Positions 1-8,470 of a DNA stretch of 64,000 bases are shown in pieces. The position numbers and the translations under genes were made by a program. The stretch lies in the NCBI GenBank assembly GCA_018653085.1, contig JABIAY010000046.1:80257-144256 (forward strand), in the 5' to 3' direction. Position 1 is the first letter of the stretch; each line of letters begins with the position of its first letter. A model generated the notes under the pieces. That model was given only the letters and a program-made list of their open reading frames with translations, did not search any database and was not told where the DNA came from. This DNA is from Nitrospina sp. GTDB lineage: Bacteria; Nitrospinota; Nitrospinia; Nitrospinales; VA-1.

Positions 1-74
1 GGCTCAAAGTTGAGGGCGTATTATAACAAATTCCTATGGAATTGAAATGCCAATTGATCCGGGATATTAAGGCA

Positions 75-1136
75 TCATTTATTTGCGGTTTCTGTGTGTT
101 CCAATCCCGCCTCCGCTTCCTCTTCCGCTTTGATCAAAGACTGCATCGACATATGATCTCTAAAAATAAAAAATAACCCTCCGGCAATCAAAACTATAAA
201 GCCTGCCGCCCAGGCAACCATACCAAAACTAACGGCTGTCACCTCAGCTTCTCCCATAATTTCATGCAGAGCAATCAAAACTCCCGCATTAAAAGATCCC
301 AGAAAACCCGGGGTAGGAAGTATCGTTATAAGAACACAAACCATAACGGTTAATAATAGTATGGAATCCAAGGATTTATTTTGCAGATCAAAAGCAAAAT
401 AAAAGGGGTAGTAGGTTGCGACAAATAATGCCCACAACGCTAAAGACCAAAAAATGATCTGAGCTAGAGCACTGGGGTCTTTGATTATTTTGCATCCCAG
501 GGCAAATTCCCCGACCATGAATAAAATCTTTTCCTTCCATTTATCCGGGAGAGGTTTTGCCAGCCACCCTATACAGGATTTAACTTGCTCCTCTTTGTAA
601 GCCAAAGAAAACATAAAACATAGCAGACCCACAACCACTATTCCGCAAAACTTGCCAAACCCTGCCAGCATGGATTGAACAGATACTCCGGAAAAGGTCA
701 GTTGCGGGTCAAACATATCTACATTGACCACAAAGACCCATACAAACAGGATCAGCAGACAGATTAAATCAAACAAGCGCTCCACAATTATGGTGGAAAA
801 AGCACCCGCAAAAGTAATGTCGTGTTTTTTCCCCACCAGATAAGCACGAAGGAATTCCCCTGCACGGGCAGGAAGGATGTTTCCCATAAAACCGATCATC
901 AGGGGCGCATAAATATCATTAACCGGGATTTGTTTAAACGGGCGAAGTAGAATTTGCCAACGATAGGCACGGACCACATAGGTCAAAATAATTATTCCCA
1001 ATGCCGGAAAAATATAAACCAACTCCGCTTCTTTAAAAGAAGCGACCAGTTCATCCAATGAAATGTTGCGCAAGGTGTAATAAAGTGCTCCCGCTGCAAT
1101 GGCGAGACCAATCAATAACTGGCGAGCTTTTTTCAA
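75..1136 (-). CDS. UPF0104 / lysylphosphatidylglycerol synthase TM-region family membrane protein
   Basis: A 353-aa polytopic membrane protein with about eight hydrophobic segments and a short charged C-terminal tail. The motif PARAGEFLRAYLVG near residue 90 and the following IVERLFDL are characteristic of the flippase-like LPG_synthase_TM (UPF0104/AglD-like) family. Family members without a catalytic synthase domain are thought to act in lipid or polyprenyl-linked substrate handling; the exact substrate is unknown. Its start overlaps the ribF stop by 4 nt, so it is probably translationally coupled to ribF. Family call is firm, function is not. Confidence 0.8.
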   Translation of the reverse strand: MKKARQLLIGLAIAAGALYYTLRNISLDELVASFKEAELVYIFPALGIIILTYVVRAYRWQILLRPFKQIPVNDIYAPLMIGFMGNILPARAGEFLRAYLVGKKHDITFAGAFSTIIVERLFDLICLLILFVWVFVVNVDMFDPQLTFSGVSVQSMLAGFGKFCGIVVVGLLCFMFSLAYKEEQVKSCIGWLAKPLPDKWKEKILFMVGEFALGCKIIKDPSALAQIIFWSLALWALFVATYYPFYFAFDLQNKSLDSILLLTVMVCVLITILPTPGFLGSFNAGVLIALHEIMGEAEVTAVSFGMVAWAAGFIVLIAGGLFFIFRDHMSMQSLIKAEEEAEAGLEHTETANK

Positions 1137-2062
1137 GTTTTCTTCTCCAGTATTTTCCTGGTATTTTCAATATCCTGACTTATCTGAACGACCAGATCGT
1201 CAGCGGACTTGAACTCTATTTCACTGCGAATGCGTGCCACAAACTGCACTTCAATTTCATGACGGTAGATCACTTGATTAAAATCGAAAATATGCACCTC
1301 GACACTTAATCGATCGCGATGAAAGGTGGGGTTAAACCCGATATTGGCAACCGCATCATAGGACTTGTTTTCATAAACAACCCGAACCGCATACACCCCT
1401 GTTCCGGGTATCTGGACCTTACTGGTATCAATGTTGGCGGTTGGGAATCCAATAGCCTGCCCGGTTTTATAGCCGGAAATAACCGGGCCTGTTATGGAAT
1501 AATCCCTGCCCAGGAACTGGCTTGCTGTTTCTACCTGCCCGGCCTCTATCAGTTCCCGCACATGAGAACTGCTGACGGTATGTTCATTGAGCTTGAAGGG
1601 CTCCACTACATGAACCTGAAAGCTAAATTCCTCTCCCATCTTTTTGAGGTAAGGAATTGTCCCTTCCCTGCCTCGACCAAAAGCGTAGTCGAAGCCAACT
1701 ACAATCTCCTTCACCCCTATTTTTTCAAAAAGAATATTTTTGGAAAAATCACGAGGTTGCTGGTCCGCGAACTGTCTGGTGAAGTCAGCGCAAATGACCA
1801 GATTGATTCCGCAGGAATCAATCAATTCCATCTTTTTATGGAAATGAGTCAACAGGGGGGGTACTTTTTCCGGCGCAATGATCTTTAATGGATGCGGCTC
1901 GAAGGTGAACGCAATGGACGTACCTTTATGCGCCAAAGCCAATTCCGCCGCTTTACGGAACAGGGTCTGATGGCCCACATGGACTCCGTCAAAATTGCCA
2001 ATCGCCATCACAGGATATGGAATGGGGCCGGTTATATTTTTTGTTCCTCTAATAATTCTCAT
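1133..2062 (-). CDS. ribF: Bifunctional riboflavin kinase / FAD synthetase RibF
   Basis: Converts riboflavin to FMN and then FAD in the cytoplasm. The N-terminal nucleotidyltransferase half shows AIGNFDGVHVGHQ (residues about 20-32) and the ISSxxxR-like SSSHVRELI near 165. The C-terminal flavokinase half shows GQAIGFPTANI and GVYAVRV near 200-225. At 309 aa it is of normal bacterial length. It is the first gene of a two-gene minus-strand unit with the downstream UPF0104 gene, and tatB is divergent on the other side. Confidence 0.95.
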   Translation of the reverse strand: MRIIRGTKNITGPIPYPVMAIGNFDGVHVGHQTLFRKAAELALAHKGTSIAFTFEPHPLKIIAPEKVPPLLTHFHKKMELIDSCGINLVICADFTRQFADQQPRDFSKNILFEKIGVKEIVVGFDYAFGRGREGTIPYLKKMGEEFSFQVHVVEPFKLNEHTVSSSHVRELIEAGQVETASQFLGRDYSITGPVISGYKTGQAIGFPTANIDTSKVQIPGTGVYAVRVVYENKSYDAVANIGFNPTFHRDRLSVEVHIFDFNQVIYRHEIEVQFVARIRSEIEFKSADDLVVQISQDIENTRKILEKKT

Positions 2063-2133
2063 AAAACTGACCTTATACTACCTTAAACCTCTTATTATTC
2101 AAGGCCCATGGGAAATAACCCGGGGGAGTTCTG

Positions 2134-2163
2134 ATGACAATTGCCCCTCTAATCTGCTAGAAT
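2134..2163 (+). promoter_or_regulatory. Sigma-70-type promoter for tatB
   Basis: An ATGACA -35 box and TAGAAT -10 box are separated by 18 bp, with predicted transcription start near 2171. The tatB ATG follows at 2195 with a GGAG ribosome-binding site 7 nt upstream. Each box matches consensus at five of six positions. Inferred from sequence only. Confidence 0.5.
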
Positions 2164-2194
2164 GGCTTTCATCGGAACAATATGGAGTGTTTGA

Positions 2195-2491
2195 ATGTTT
2201 GATATCGGATTTTTTGAACTGATGATTTTAATGGGTATCGCCGTTGTGGTGATTGGCCCACAAAACCTTCCCAAACTCGCAAAAGCCATCGGTAAAGGCT
2301 GGGGCGAGTTCCAAAATACTTTCAGCGGCCTGAAAAAAGAAGTTATGGATGAAGCGGAAGGACTCAAGCAAACCGTCAACATCGATGCGCTGGAACAAGA
2401 CATCAGTGCCGCAACAAAAGTCGATGTGGATGTCAATCTTTCAGCCGCCGATCTGGATATTGCCGGCGACCTGAGAAAAAAAGACGACTAA
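2195..2491 (+). CDS. tatB: Sec-independent protein translocase subunit TatB-like
   Basis: A 98-aa protein with the TatA/B layout: a short N-terminal transmembrane helix (residues 1-20), a GP hinge (VIGPQNLPKLAK), then an amphipathic helix with a conserved charged face. The start MFDIGFFEL, with Glu at position 8, is TatB-like rather than TatA-like. It would act at the inner membrane recognising twin-arginine signal peptides together with TatC, which is not in the window. The C-terminal tail is acidic. TatA cannot be excluded without a comparison. Confidence 0.8.
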   Translation: MFDIGFFELMILMGIAVVVIGPQNLPKLAKAIGKGWGEFQNTFSGLKKEVMDEAEGLKQTVNIDALEQDISAATKVDVDVNLSAADLDIAGDLRKKDD

Positions 2492-2494
2492 CCA

Positions 2495-2590
2495 CCACTA
2501 GGCGTGGGGCCAGTGTGCCGTCGCTTTATTTGGCGAGCAAAGAGTTGTCTCGGCGCAATCAAGCTCTTGCCCAGTTGCCTCCCCTGCTAA
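2495..2590 (+). repeat. Cap-core dispersed repeat, copy 1
   Basis: Begins 3 nt after the tatB stop with the palindromic cap CCACTAGGCGTGG, followed by the conserved core containing TTGTCTCGGC and GCTCTTGCCCAG. It runs to just before the next gene's ATG at 2610. It is almost identical to copies at 7731, 9350 and (inverted) 52869. Confidence 0.9.
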
Positions 2591-2609
2591 TTCCCTTCTG
2601 GAATATTCA

Positions 2610-2990
2610 ATGATAAGTTCCGTAACGTTTCACCCTTTCATTTCCCATTTCTCCCCTGCTTTATTCGTTGCCGGATTAGCCCTGCTTTTTCTGGCTCACA
2701 AAAAAAATGATGAAAAATTGAAAGCCGCAGGAGCTTTTAATTTAAGCTTGGGTCTTTTAGCCGCTATAGCCGCCGATTTTTCCGGGATGGTCTCCGTTGA
2801 TATTAACTTGCTTACCGTTGTGGCGGTTGAAGGGCATCAGGGCTACTCCTTCCTGTTTACGATCCTTTATGGATTCTCTACCGGCTACGCCTACACCAAC
2901 GCCTTCTCCAGAACTGCGTTGGGATATTATATGGCAGGATTCCTGGCAATGGGCATTTGCCTGTTTTCCGGCTACCAACTGGTTTTTTAG
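2610..2990 (+). CDS. DUF2231-like small membrane protein
   Basis: A 126-aa protein with four hydrophobic segments. The N-terminal HPFISHFSPALFVAGL resembles LHPLIVHFPVGLLTSGV of the convergent neighbour, and both fit the DUF2231 (predicted membrane protein) pattern in which conserved histidines lie in the first helix. Function is unknown; some relatives are proposed to be heme-linked. It faces its probable paralogue tail to tail with a 7-bp gap. Confidence 0.6.
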   Translation: MISSVTFHPFISHFSPALFVAGLALLFLAHKKNDEKLKAAGAFNLSLGLLAAIAADFSGMVSVDINLLTVVAVEGHQGYSFLFTILYGFSTGYAYTNAFSRTALGYYMAGFLAMGICLFSGYQLVF

Positions 2991-2997
2991 TAGCCTG

Positions 2998-3411
2998 TTA
3001 GTGTGTTGAAACTCCGAAGCGATGAACCAGTTCCCCACCGAAGTAACCGGTGATGAGAACACAAACCCCTCCCACAGCGATGATCAGGAAATACAAAATC
3101 CGGGGTTTACGCAGGTAACGGGAAACAAGCATTGCGGAAATAAATACTCCGGCAGTAATAAACGCAAACTTCAGGTGGGTCGCTAGAAAGTCCCTGAACT
3201 TTTCCGTATTTTCCAGGCTGATCATTCCCAGGAACCCTACAATCAGAACCGGGAACAAACACAGGAACCCTAAGCGGATGTTGAATCGGCCTGCGGTTTC
3301 TGCCACTTCGTCTTTCCGCAGGGCACCATAAATTTCAAACACTACTCCGCTGGTCAACAAGCCCACGGGAAAGTGAACGATCAAGGGATGAAGCTTGGCA
3401 AAGAAAACCAT
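2998..3411 (-). CDS. DUF2231-family membrane protein
   Basis: A 137-aa four-helix membrane protein. HPLIVHFPVGLL in the first helix and GGELVHRFGV at the C-terminus, which places a His after the last helix, are typical DUF2231 features. The paired histidines suggest possible heme or metal binding, which is an inference. It lies 4 nt downstream of the trmH-type gene on the same strand, so they are likely co-transcribed. Confidence 0.7.
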   Translation of the reverse strand: MVFFAKLHPLIVHFPVGLLTSGVVFEIYGALRKDEVAETAGRFNIRLGFLCLFPVLIVGFLGMISLENTEKFRDFLATHLKFAFITAGVFISAMLVSRYLRKPRILYFLIIAVGGVCVLITGYFGGELVHRFGVSTH

Positions 3412-3415
3412 GAAA

Positions 3416-4222
3416 TTATTTTCTACCGGGCGCGGTCCGGCGGCGGTCCACTTCAGCCAGGATGATGCCTGCCGCTACCGATACGTTGAGGGACTGCCCT
3501 TTTCCGGGAATACGGACCAGAGTATCGCACCGTTGTTTGACCCGGCTTGAGAGCCCCTCCTGTTCATTTCCCATTACCACCACTGCGGGAAATTTAATTT
3601 TAGCACTGGAAAGAGTTTCTTTTGCATCTGCATCTGCACCCACGACAAACCAGCCCTGCTCCCGACAATCTCTTAATGAGGAAGAAAGATCAGTGCTGGT
3701 AAATATGCGAACCGTTTCAAGTCCTCCTTCGGCCACTCTCGCGGCGGAAGAGGGAATAGCCGAAACCTTTCCGTTGCCGGGAACCATCAAACCCTCCACG
3801 CCAAAAAATGCGCAAGTCCGCAAAATCGCTCCCTGGTTATGCGGGTTATCAATTCCGTCTAACGCCACCACCAGACCCTTGTCGGGCATTTTTCCACGGA
3901 TCAGTCGATGCGCGGATTCCGGCATAAGAGGTTGGACTACCATCACTATCCCCTCATGGTGAACACCTGAGGCGACTTTATTAAGGGACTCCTGATCCAG
4001 TTGGCGGTAAGGAATTTTATTTTCCCCACAAAAAGCTTTCACCTCTTTCAACTGGGAGGTCCGGGCGCGACTGAAAAACAAACGCAAGAGACTTTTCGGT
4101 CTGGCCTTGAACGCGCTCATGCAGGCGTTCCAGCCATAGAGGGTGAACTCTTCCTGCTTTTTATATTGTTTGCGCACCCGGTCGGCACGTGTTTTTACGA
4201 ATTCTTTCTTTTCTTGATTCAA
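3416..4222 (-). CDS. TrmH/SpoU-family RNA 2'-O-ribose methyltransferase
   Basis: A 268-aa SPOUT enzyme expected to methylate a ribose 2'-OH in rRNA or tRNA using S-adenosylmethionine. A charged N-terminal substrate-binding region carries LYGWNACMSAF. It is followed by the knot motifs: NPHNQGAILRTCAFFGV (motif 1), VVMGNEQEGLS (motif 2) and IPGKGQSLNVSVAAGI (motif 3). It resembles RlmB (23S G2251), but the lysine-rich N-terminus makes exact target assignment unsafe. The downstream DUF2231 gene is almost contiguous. Confidence 0.85.
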   Translation of the reverse strand: MNQEKKEFVKTRADRVRKQYKKQEEFTLYGWNACMSAFKARPKSLLRLFFSRARTSQLKEVKAFCGENKIPYRQLDQESLNKVASGVHHEGIVMVVQPLMPESAHRLIRGKMPDKGLVVALDGIDNPHNQGAILRTCAFFGVEGLMVPGNGKVSAIPSSAARVAEGGLETVRIFTSTDLSSSLRDCREQGWFVVGADADAKETLSSAKIKFPAVVVMGNEQEGLSSRVKQRCDTLVRIPGKGQSLNVSVAAGIILAEVDRRRTAPGRK

Positions 4223-4265
4223 CTAGTATCCCCTGAAAAATTTTTACTCTAACCACAAACAAAGC

Positions 4266-4301
4266 AATTGCAAATTGAGTCCAGCGTCACGCTGGTGGCT
4301 A
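4266..4301 (-). repeat. Cap of dispersed repeat after dusB
   Basis: On the minus strand the dusB TAG stop is followed at once by CCACCAGCGTGACGCTGG, a perfect inverted repeat, then by a short stretch resembling the start of the core (GCAATTGCTTTG). It is a truncated member of the cap-core family. Confidence 0.7.
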
Positions 4302-5348
4302 ACCGTGACCGCCCATCATGAACGCTTCACTATCTTCAAAGCAGGGAGTGGGAAGGCGCGCAACCTGGTTGAAAAAGTTTTCCGCTTGTTGCATGACCTC
4401 TGCCGCTGAATAGCACTCAAACATATTTTTTCTGAACTTTGCCGCGCCAGGGTAGCCGAATGCCAGCCAGGAAGAAAACTTTCGCAACAAAATAAGAATG
4501 GAGCGGGTATCGTAATTTTCGCGCAATCCATTCAAATAACGGTTGAGCAGTTCGATGCTGGAACGTTGGGCATCCACACCGACACATTCTTTGAATATCC
4601 AGGGATTTCGCAAAGCCCCGCGACCGATCATCACTGCATCCACCCCGGTGTCCTGCAATCTTCGTTTTGCCTGATCGGCACTGCGAATATCTCCATTGCC
4701 GATAATCGGTAATTTCGCCCTGTTTTTGACTTCGGCGATGAGGTCCCAGTTCGCCTTGCCCTCATAGCCCTGGGCGCGGGTACGCCCATGAATAGCTACC
4801 CACTCGCAACCTGAATTGTAAGCCGCCTGCACGCATTCATGAATGGTCAGCTCATTTTCGTTCCAACCTGTTCTCATTTTGACGGTGAGAGGCAGACGAA
4901 TCCCTTTTTTAATAGTGGAGAGGAAAGTTTCCAAATAAGCCGGGTCACGCATCAATGCCGCCCCGCATCCTTTTTTCACCACTTTTTTTACCGGGCAACC
5001 CATATTGATATCGACAAAATCCGCTCCCGTCTCTTCCACCACGTTCACTGCCTGAACGATGTCCTCCGGCGACTCGCCGAAAAGCTGAACCCCGACAATT
5101 GTTCCGGGATTTTTATGAATGCGCATCATTTTTCGGGTCTTCTCGGAATTGTAAAAAAGCCCTTTCGCCGACACCAGTTCTGAAATCAAGACACCCGCCA
5201 GCATTTCATCCATCAACTGACGGAAGCAGACATCGGTGATCCCCGCCATGGGGGCCAGCCAGAACGGGCCCCTGGCACGCGTTATCAAGCCTGCTTGAGT
5301 CTGCGGCAAGGAAGAGTCCGATAAATGTGACGATTGCATTAAGTTCAT
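4299..5348 (-). CDS. dusB: tRNA-dihydrouridine synthase (DusB-type)
   Basis: An FMN-dependent enzyme that reduces uridines in the tRNA D-loop. The 349-aa protein has the TIM-barrel start APMAGITDVCFRQL (about residue 32) and the catalytic loop NMGCPVKKVVKKGCGAALM with the active-site Cys in GCGAALM. Further barrel motifs are VKMRTGW, IHGRTR and MIGRGALRNPWIF. Length and motifs match the DusB clade. Its start overlaps the end of the rluA-type gene by 4 nt. The stop abuts a repeat palindrome. Confidence 0.9.
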   Translation of the reverse strand: MNLMQSSHLSDSSLPQTQAGLITRARGPFWLAPMAGITDVCFRQLMDEMLAGVLISELVSAKGLFYNSEKTRKMMRIHKNPGTIVGVQLFGESPEDIVQAVNVVEETGADFVDINMGCPVKKVVKKGCGAALMRDPAYLETFLSTIKKGIRLPLTVKMRTGWNENELTIHECVQAAYNSGCEWVAIHGRTRAQGYEGKANWDLIAEVKNRAKLPIIGNGDIRSADQAKRRLQDTGVDAVMIGRGALRNPWIFKECVGVDAQRSSIELLNRYLNGLRENYDTRSILILLRKFSSWLAFGYPGAAKFRKNMFECYSAAEVMQQAENFFNQVARLPTPCFEDSEAFMMGGHG

Positions 5349-6253
5349 AGCCGCTCTATATCTGAGTCACCTAAAAAAGATTGAAAATGTGAAGGAGGTG
5401 GCACATTAAGTTCCAGATAACGATCAAAACATTGGAACCTCAGCTTCCAGGCATGCAGTCCATATTCATAACTTCCCGAGTCCCCTTCACCATAAACATC
5501 GTCATTTAAAATTGGTAAACCCTGACTGGATAAATGCACGCGAATCTGATTGGTTCTGCCCGATAAGGGAGTCACTCTTAAAACCGAATGAGTGGAGGTG
5601 GAGGTCAACCTCTCTACCTGGGTAGTCGCGGGTTTTACATTCCTGACTCCCTCACCCACCCCCCGCTGTGCCCCTGCCACTACTCCGATAGGTGCGGTCA
5701 CGGTGAACTGATCTTCCTTTGGCTTTCCCCTGACCACAGCCAGATATTCTTTTTGTATCCGGTGGCTTTGAAACTCTTTCATTAAAAAACCTGCCGCTTG
5801 ACGGGAGCGTGCAAACACGATCAGCCCGGTAGTGGTTGCATCCAGCCGCTGTACAGGACGTGGAATCTCCTCGGGAAACGCTTTCTTCAAAACTTCCGTC
5901 ATGCTGTTCTGAAAATACCGTCCGCTCGGGTGCACAGGAATAGGCGCAGGTTTATTGAACACCCGGATATGCCTGTCTTGATAAACCACAGTCAACCTGC
6001 GATCCGCAGGAGGTTCCTGACGAACCCCCGCATGGGTGATGATGCGATCCCCCTCATTAAGGATACTACCGGGACGGGCCTTATTCCCGTTCACCATGAT
6101 ATCCCCGTTTAATATCTGTGCGATCCAGGCTTCCCGACTCTGATAGGGAAACCGCGATGAAAAATATTGTTCTACGACCAAACCATGATATTCGGGCGCG
6201 ATTGTGGATTTATAAATCTGCTGAGATGCCGGGGGCTGGTAAAGTGCGTTCAC
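5345..6253 (-). CDS. RluA-family RNA pseudouridine synthase
   Basis: Isomerises uridine to pseudouridine in RNA. It has an S4-like RNA-binding region (about residues 15-70, ending DIMVNGNKARPGS) followed by the catalytic domain, in which RPVQRLDATTTGL carries the catalytic Asp in RLD. LSGRTNQIRVHL is the conserved C-terminal motif. The automatic ORF begins at 6379, but its first 36 codons are translated repeat, so I place the start at a GTG at 6253. No better ATG lies between there and the S4 domain. The ribosome-binding site is weak, so the start is uncertain. The target site is not predictable. Confidence 0.8.
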   Translation of the reverse strand: MNALYQPPASQQIYKSTIAPEYHGLVVEQYFSSRFPYQSREAWIAQILNGDIMVNGNKARPGSILNEGDRIITHAGVRQEPPADRRLTVVYQDRHIRVFNKPAPIPVHPSGRYFQNSMTEVLKKAFPEEIPRPVQRLDATTTGLIVFARSRQAAGFLMKEFQSHRIQKEYLAVVRGKPKEDQFTVTAPIGVVAGAQRGVGEGVRNVKPATTQVERLTSTSTHSVLRVTPLSGRTNQIRVHLSSQGLPILNDDVYGEGDSGSYEYGLHAWKLRFQCFDRYLELNVPPPSHFQSFLGDSDIERL

Positions 6254-6280
6254 CAGATCATCTTGATGGCGACTGGTCGC

Positions 6281-6369
6281 AGGAGACGCAGATAGCAAGG
6301 ACTCGTTAAGCCGAGACAACCCTTTGTCAGCCAGAGAAAGCGATGGCACACTGGCCCCACGCCGAGTGG
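6281..6369 (-). repeat. Cap-core dispersed repeat between yqgE and the rluA-type gene
   Basis: On the minus strand the cap CCACTCGGCGTGG follows the yqgE TAG stop directly. The core (GGTTGTCTCGGCTTAACGAG) then runs into the 5' end of the rluA-type gene. The repeat is open in the downstream gene's frame, which explains the inflated N-terminus of the automatic ORF. Confidence 0.85.
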
Positions 6370-6942
6370 CTAGTTCCATTGAGGGTTGACGGGAGCGTTT
6401 ATCAGGTATTCGTAATCCTTGCCCATGGACTTGACGGCATGAGCCCAGATGCTATCTTCATTTTCCTGAAAAACAAATTCGCTCTGGGCCTCACAGGTAA
6501 GCCAGCTGAGCCGGTCCATCTCGCCTGCAAGCTGGCCCGCACCCCAACCGGAATAACCCATATAGAATCTGATATTTTTTTCCGGATCTTCAATCCGTGT
6601 CATTAAGTTATCCAGCAGTTCCCAGCTCATTCCCATATAGACTCCATCACAAATGGCATCCAGTTCCGGCAAAGGCGTTTTTGATTGGCAAAGGTAAAAG
6701 ACCTGTGAGGGAGACACCGGGCCTCCGATAAAAATTTTCCCGGAGTGGGAGCCCGACACACCCACTTCTTCAAAAACCTCTTTGGCGCTGATCGGGGCAA
6801 GCCGGTTAATCACCAGGCCAAACGAACCCTGTTCGTCATGATTGCATAACAACACAACCGTCCGGGAAAAATTGGGATCCGGCAAGACAGGATTAGCGAT
6901 AAGGAAATAGCCTTTCCCATACTGCTCATTAGATGCTGACAT
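6370..6942 (-). CDS. yqgE: YqgE/AlgH family protein (UPF0301)
   Basis: A 190-aa protein of the UPF0301 family. The start GKGYFLIANPVLPDPNFSRT and the motifs HDEQGSFGLVINRL, FIGGPVSPSQVF and GYSGWGAGQL are diagnostic. The biochemical function of the family is not established. The gene precedes the rluA-type gene on the same strand, separated by a dispersed repeat that begins at its stop codon. Confidence 0.9.
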   Translation of the reverse strand: MSASNEQYGKGYFLIANPVLPDPNFSRTVVLLCNHDEQGSFGLVINRLAPISAKEVFEEVGVSGSHSGKIFIGGPVSPSQVFYLCQSKTPLPELDAICDGVYMGMSWELLDNLMTRIEDPEKNIRFYMGYSGWGAGQLAGEMDRLSWLTCEAQSEFVFQENEDSIWAHAVKSMGKDYEYLINAPVNPQWN

Positions 6943-6953
6943 AGGATTTTAAA

Positions 6954-7574
6954 TTACAGGTTCAGGGACTGGAGTTTTTTAAAGTTGGGGCCTGTCCTGG
7001 CCTCTTCTTGCCCCTCAGCGGAAGAAAAATTATTGTCCAAAGCAATACTTGCCAGTTCGGGAAAATTTTTCGATCGGGAAAGGGCCAATATGCCATCATT
7101 CCCAATTTCGTTCTGAGCCAGATCCAGATCCTCAACTTTTTTCAACTGGTTCTCCTGAGCAAGGATAATTGCCCCCTCATCCTTTATGCAATTCCGGTAG
7201 AGGTTGAGGGATTTGACCTTTTGCAATGATTTCGAGTTTACCAATGACCGGATGCCTTCCGGCCCTATGTCGTTACCTCCAAGCTCCAGCCAGTTGACTT
7301 TGGAAAATAACTCAGTCTCAGCCAACAGCTTGACTCCGGCATCACCAATACGATTGCCTCCAAGGTTTAAGCGCCGTACTTTGGAAACACGCTCATCCCG
7401 GCTAATGATCGTCATACCATTGGGTCCAATGCAATAGCCTTTCAAGTTCAAGTCTTTACCGTCTGGCGTGAGCGTTTCGGAGATCACTTTTTCCATGATT
7501 TCCTGCAATTTTTCACCGGTAAAACTGCACGGTTCCGCAGGTTTATAAATATCAAAATGTGTAATGGAAGGCAT
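6954..7574 (-). CDS. Leucine-rich-repeat (RNase-inhibitor-like) protein
   Basis: A 206-aa protein. After a 45-residue N-terminal region it consists of about five leucine-rich repeats of the RNase-inhibitor type, with unit pattern LxLxxNxIGxxGxxxLA (for example LNLGGNRIGDAGVKLLAE). There is no signal peptide, so it is probably cytoplasmic. LRR arrays are protein-binding scaffolds; the partner is unknown. It sits 11 nt upstream of yqgE on the same strand. Confidence 0.75.
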   Translation of the reverse strand: MPSITHFDIYKPAEPCSFTGEKLQEIMEKVISETLTPDGKDLNLKGYCIGPNGMTIISRDERVSKVRRLNLGGNRIGDAGVKLLAETELFSKVNWLELGGNDIGPEGIRSLVNSKSLQKVKSLNLYRNCIKDEGAIILAQENQLKKVEDLDLAQNEIGNDGILALSRSKNFPELASIALDNNFSSAEGQEEARTGPNFKKLQSLNL

Positions 7575-7690
7575 TAAATCCCCTTTAATTTAAGATAAAA
7601 GCGTTCTAATCCCCTGACAATTCAAAAGGGTAAATTAGCAAAACAAACAAAAAAAACGACTAATTCGATTTCAAACAGGCTATTATAAGG

Positions 7691-7719
7691 TTGACAGAAA
7701 ATCAATTATATTTTAAATT
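7691..7719 (+). promoter_or_regulatory. Sigma-70-type promoter upstream of hisI
   Basis: A perfect TTGACA -35 box is followed after 17 bp by TAAATT. The surrounding DNA is A/T-rich. If used, the transcript would carry the whole repeat cluster as a leader of about 330 nt before hisI. Confidence 0.5.
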
Positions 7720-7730
7720 TCCAAGCTTCA

Positions 7731-7998
7731 CCACTAGGCGTGGGGCCAGTGTGCCATCGCTTTATTTGGCGAGCAAGGAGTTGTCTCGGCGCAATCAAGC
7801 TCTTGCCCAGTTCCCTCCCACGGGAGTGGGTGGCGGGCAAAGAGTTGTCTCGGCTTAACGAGTCTCTGCTATTTGCCTCCCCTGCTAAAGGGCCACTAGG
7901 CCCGGCTAAGCGTCCGGTGGCTACTGCAATGGCTTTTATTGGCTAGCGGCGACTCATATCGGCTTAACGAGTTTCTGCCGTGGGCCTCCTGCCAAGAG
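7731..7998 (+). repeat. Triple cap-core repeat cluster upstream of hisI
   Basis: Three units lie head to tail. The first has cap CCACTAGGCGTGG and a full core. The second starts at the palindrome CTCCCACGGGAG and has a core ending CTGCTATTTGCCTCCC. The third has the nested palindrome GGGCCACTAGGCCC and a diverged core (TATCGGCTTAACGAG). The three units show different caps on the same core. Confidence 0.85.
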
Positions 7999-8058
7999 GT
8001 AATTAACTGAAATTTCGGCGCATTTTGGTTGCGTTTTAACGTATTCAGAGGAGTTTTT

Positions 8059-8430
8059 ATGAAATTGGATTTTGATAAAATGGGCGGTCTTGTCCCAGCC
8101 ATCATTCAGGATGCTAAAACCGGCAAGGTTCTGATGCTTGCGTACATGAACCCAATTGCCTGGGAAAAGACCCTGGAAACCGGGAAAGCCTGGTTCTACA
8201 GCCGGTCACGCGACAAGCAATGGATGAAAGGTGAAGAAAGCGGCAATGTGCAGATCGTCAAGGAAGTGTTTGTCGATTGCGATGACGACACGGTTCTGCT
8301 GAAAGTCGAGCAGGTGGGCAATGCCGCCTGTCATAAAGGTTACACCAGTTGTTTTTTCAGAAAAGTAAACGGTGACGTGAAAATCATCGAAGAAAAAGTT
8401 TTCGATCCGGAAAAAGTCTATAAGAAGTAG
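8059..8430 (+). CDS. hisI: Phosphoribosyl-AMP cyclohydrolase HisI
   Basis: Opens the purine ring of phosphoribosyl-AMP, the third step of histidine synthesis. The 123-aa, single-domain protein (no HisE fusion) has [24 protein letters not shown] and KGEESGN. The metal-site cysteines lie in VDCDDD and [10 protein letters not shown] start at ATG 8059 because GAGGAG lies 5-6 nt upstream; the longer automatic ORF adds ten unconserved residues. hisG follows 40 nt downstream and is probably co-transcribed. No other his gene is present. Confidence 0.93.
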   Translation: MKLDFDKMGGLVPAIIQDAKTGKVLMLAYMNPIAWEKTLETGKAWFYSRSRDKQWMKGEESGNVQIVKEVFVDCDDDTVLLKVEQVGNAACHKGYTSCFFRKVNGDVKIIEEKVFDPEKVYKK

Positions 8431-8470
8431 TCCCCCTATAAATAATTTATCTTAAGAAAGAAGACAATCC

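Larger units (their letters stand above)
7575..8058. other. 484-bp gene-free stretch with promoter and repeat cluster
   Basis: This stretch lies between the divergent LRR gene and hisI. Its first part is A/T-rich and carries a likely sigma-70 promoter facing hisI. The second part is a compound array of three cap-core repeat copies. I found no convincing gene: ORFs here are read-through of the repeat. Confidence 0.7.

Noticed and set aside
7740-8105. Short ORFs on both strands upstream of hisI
   Set aside because: They are repeat read-through with no conserved motif; the region is better explained as a promoter and three repeat copies.
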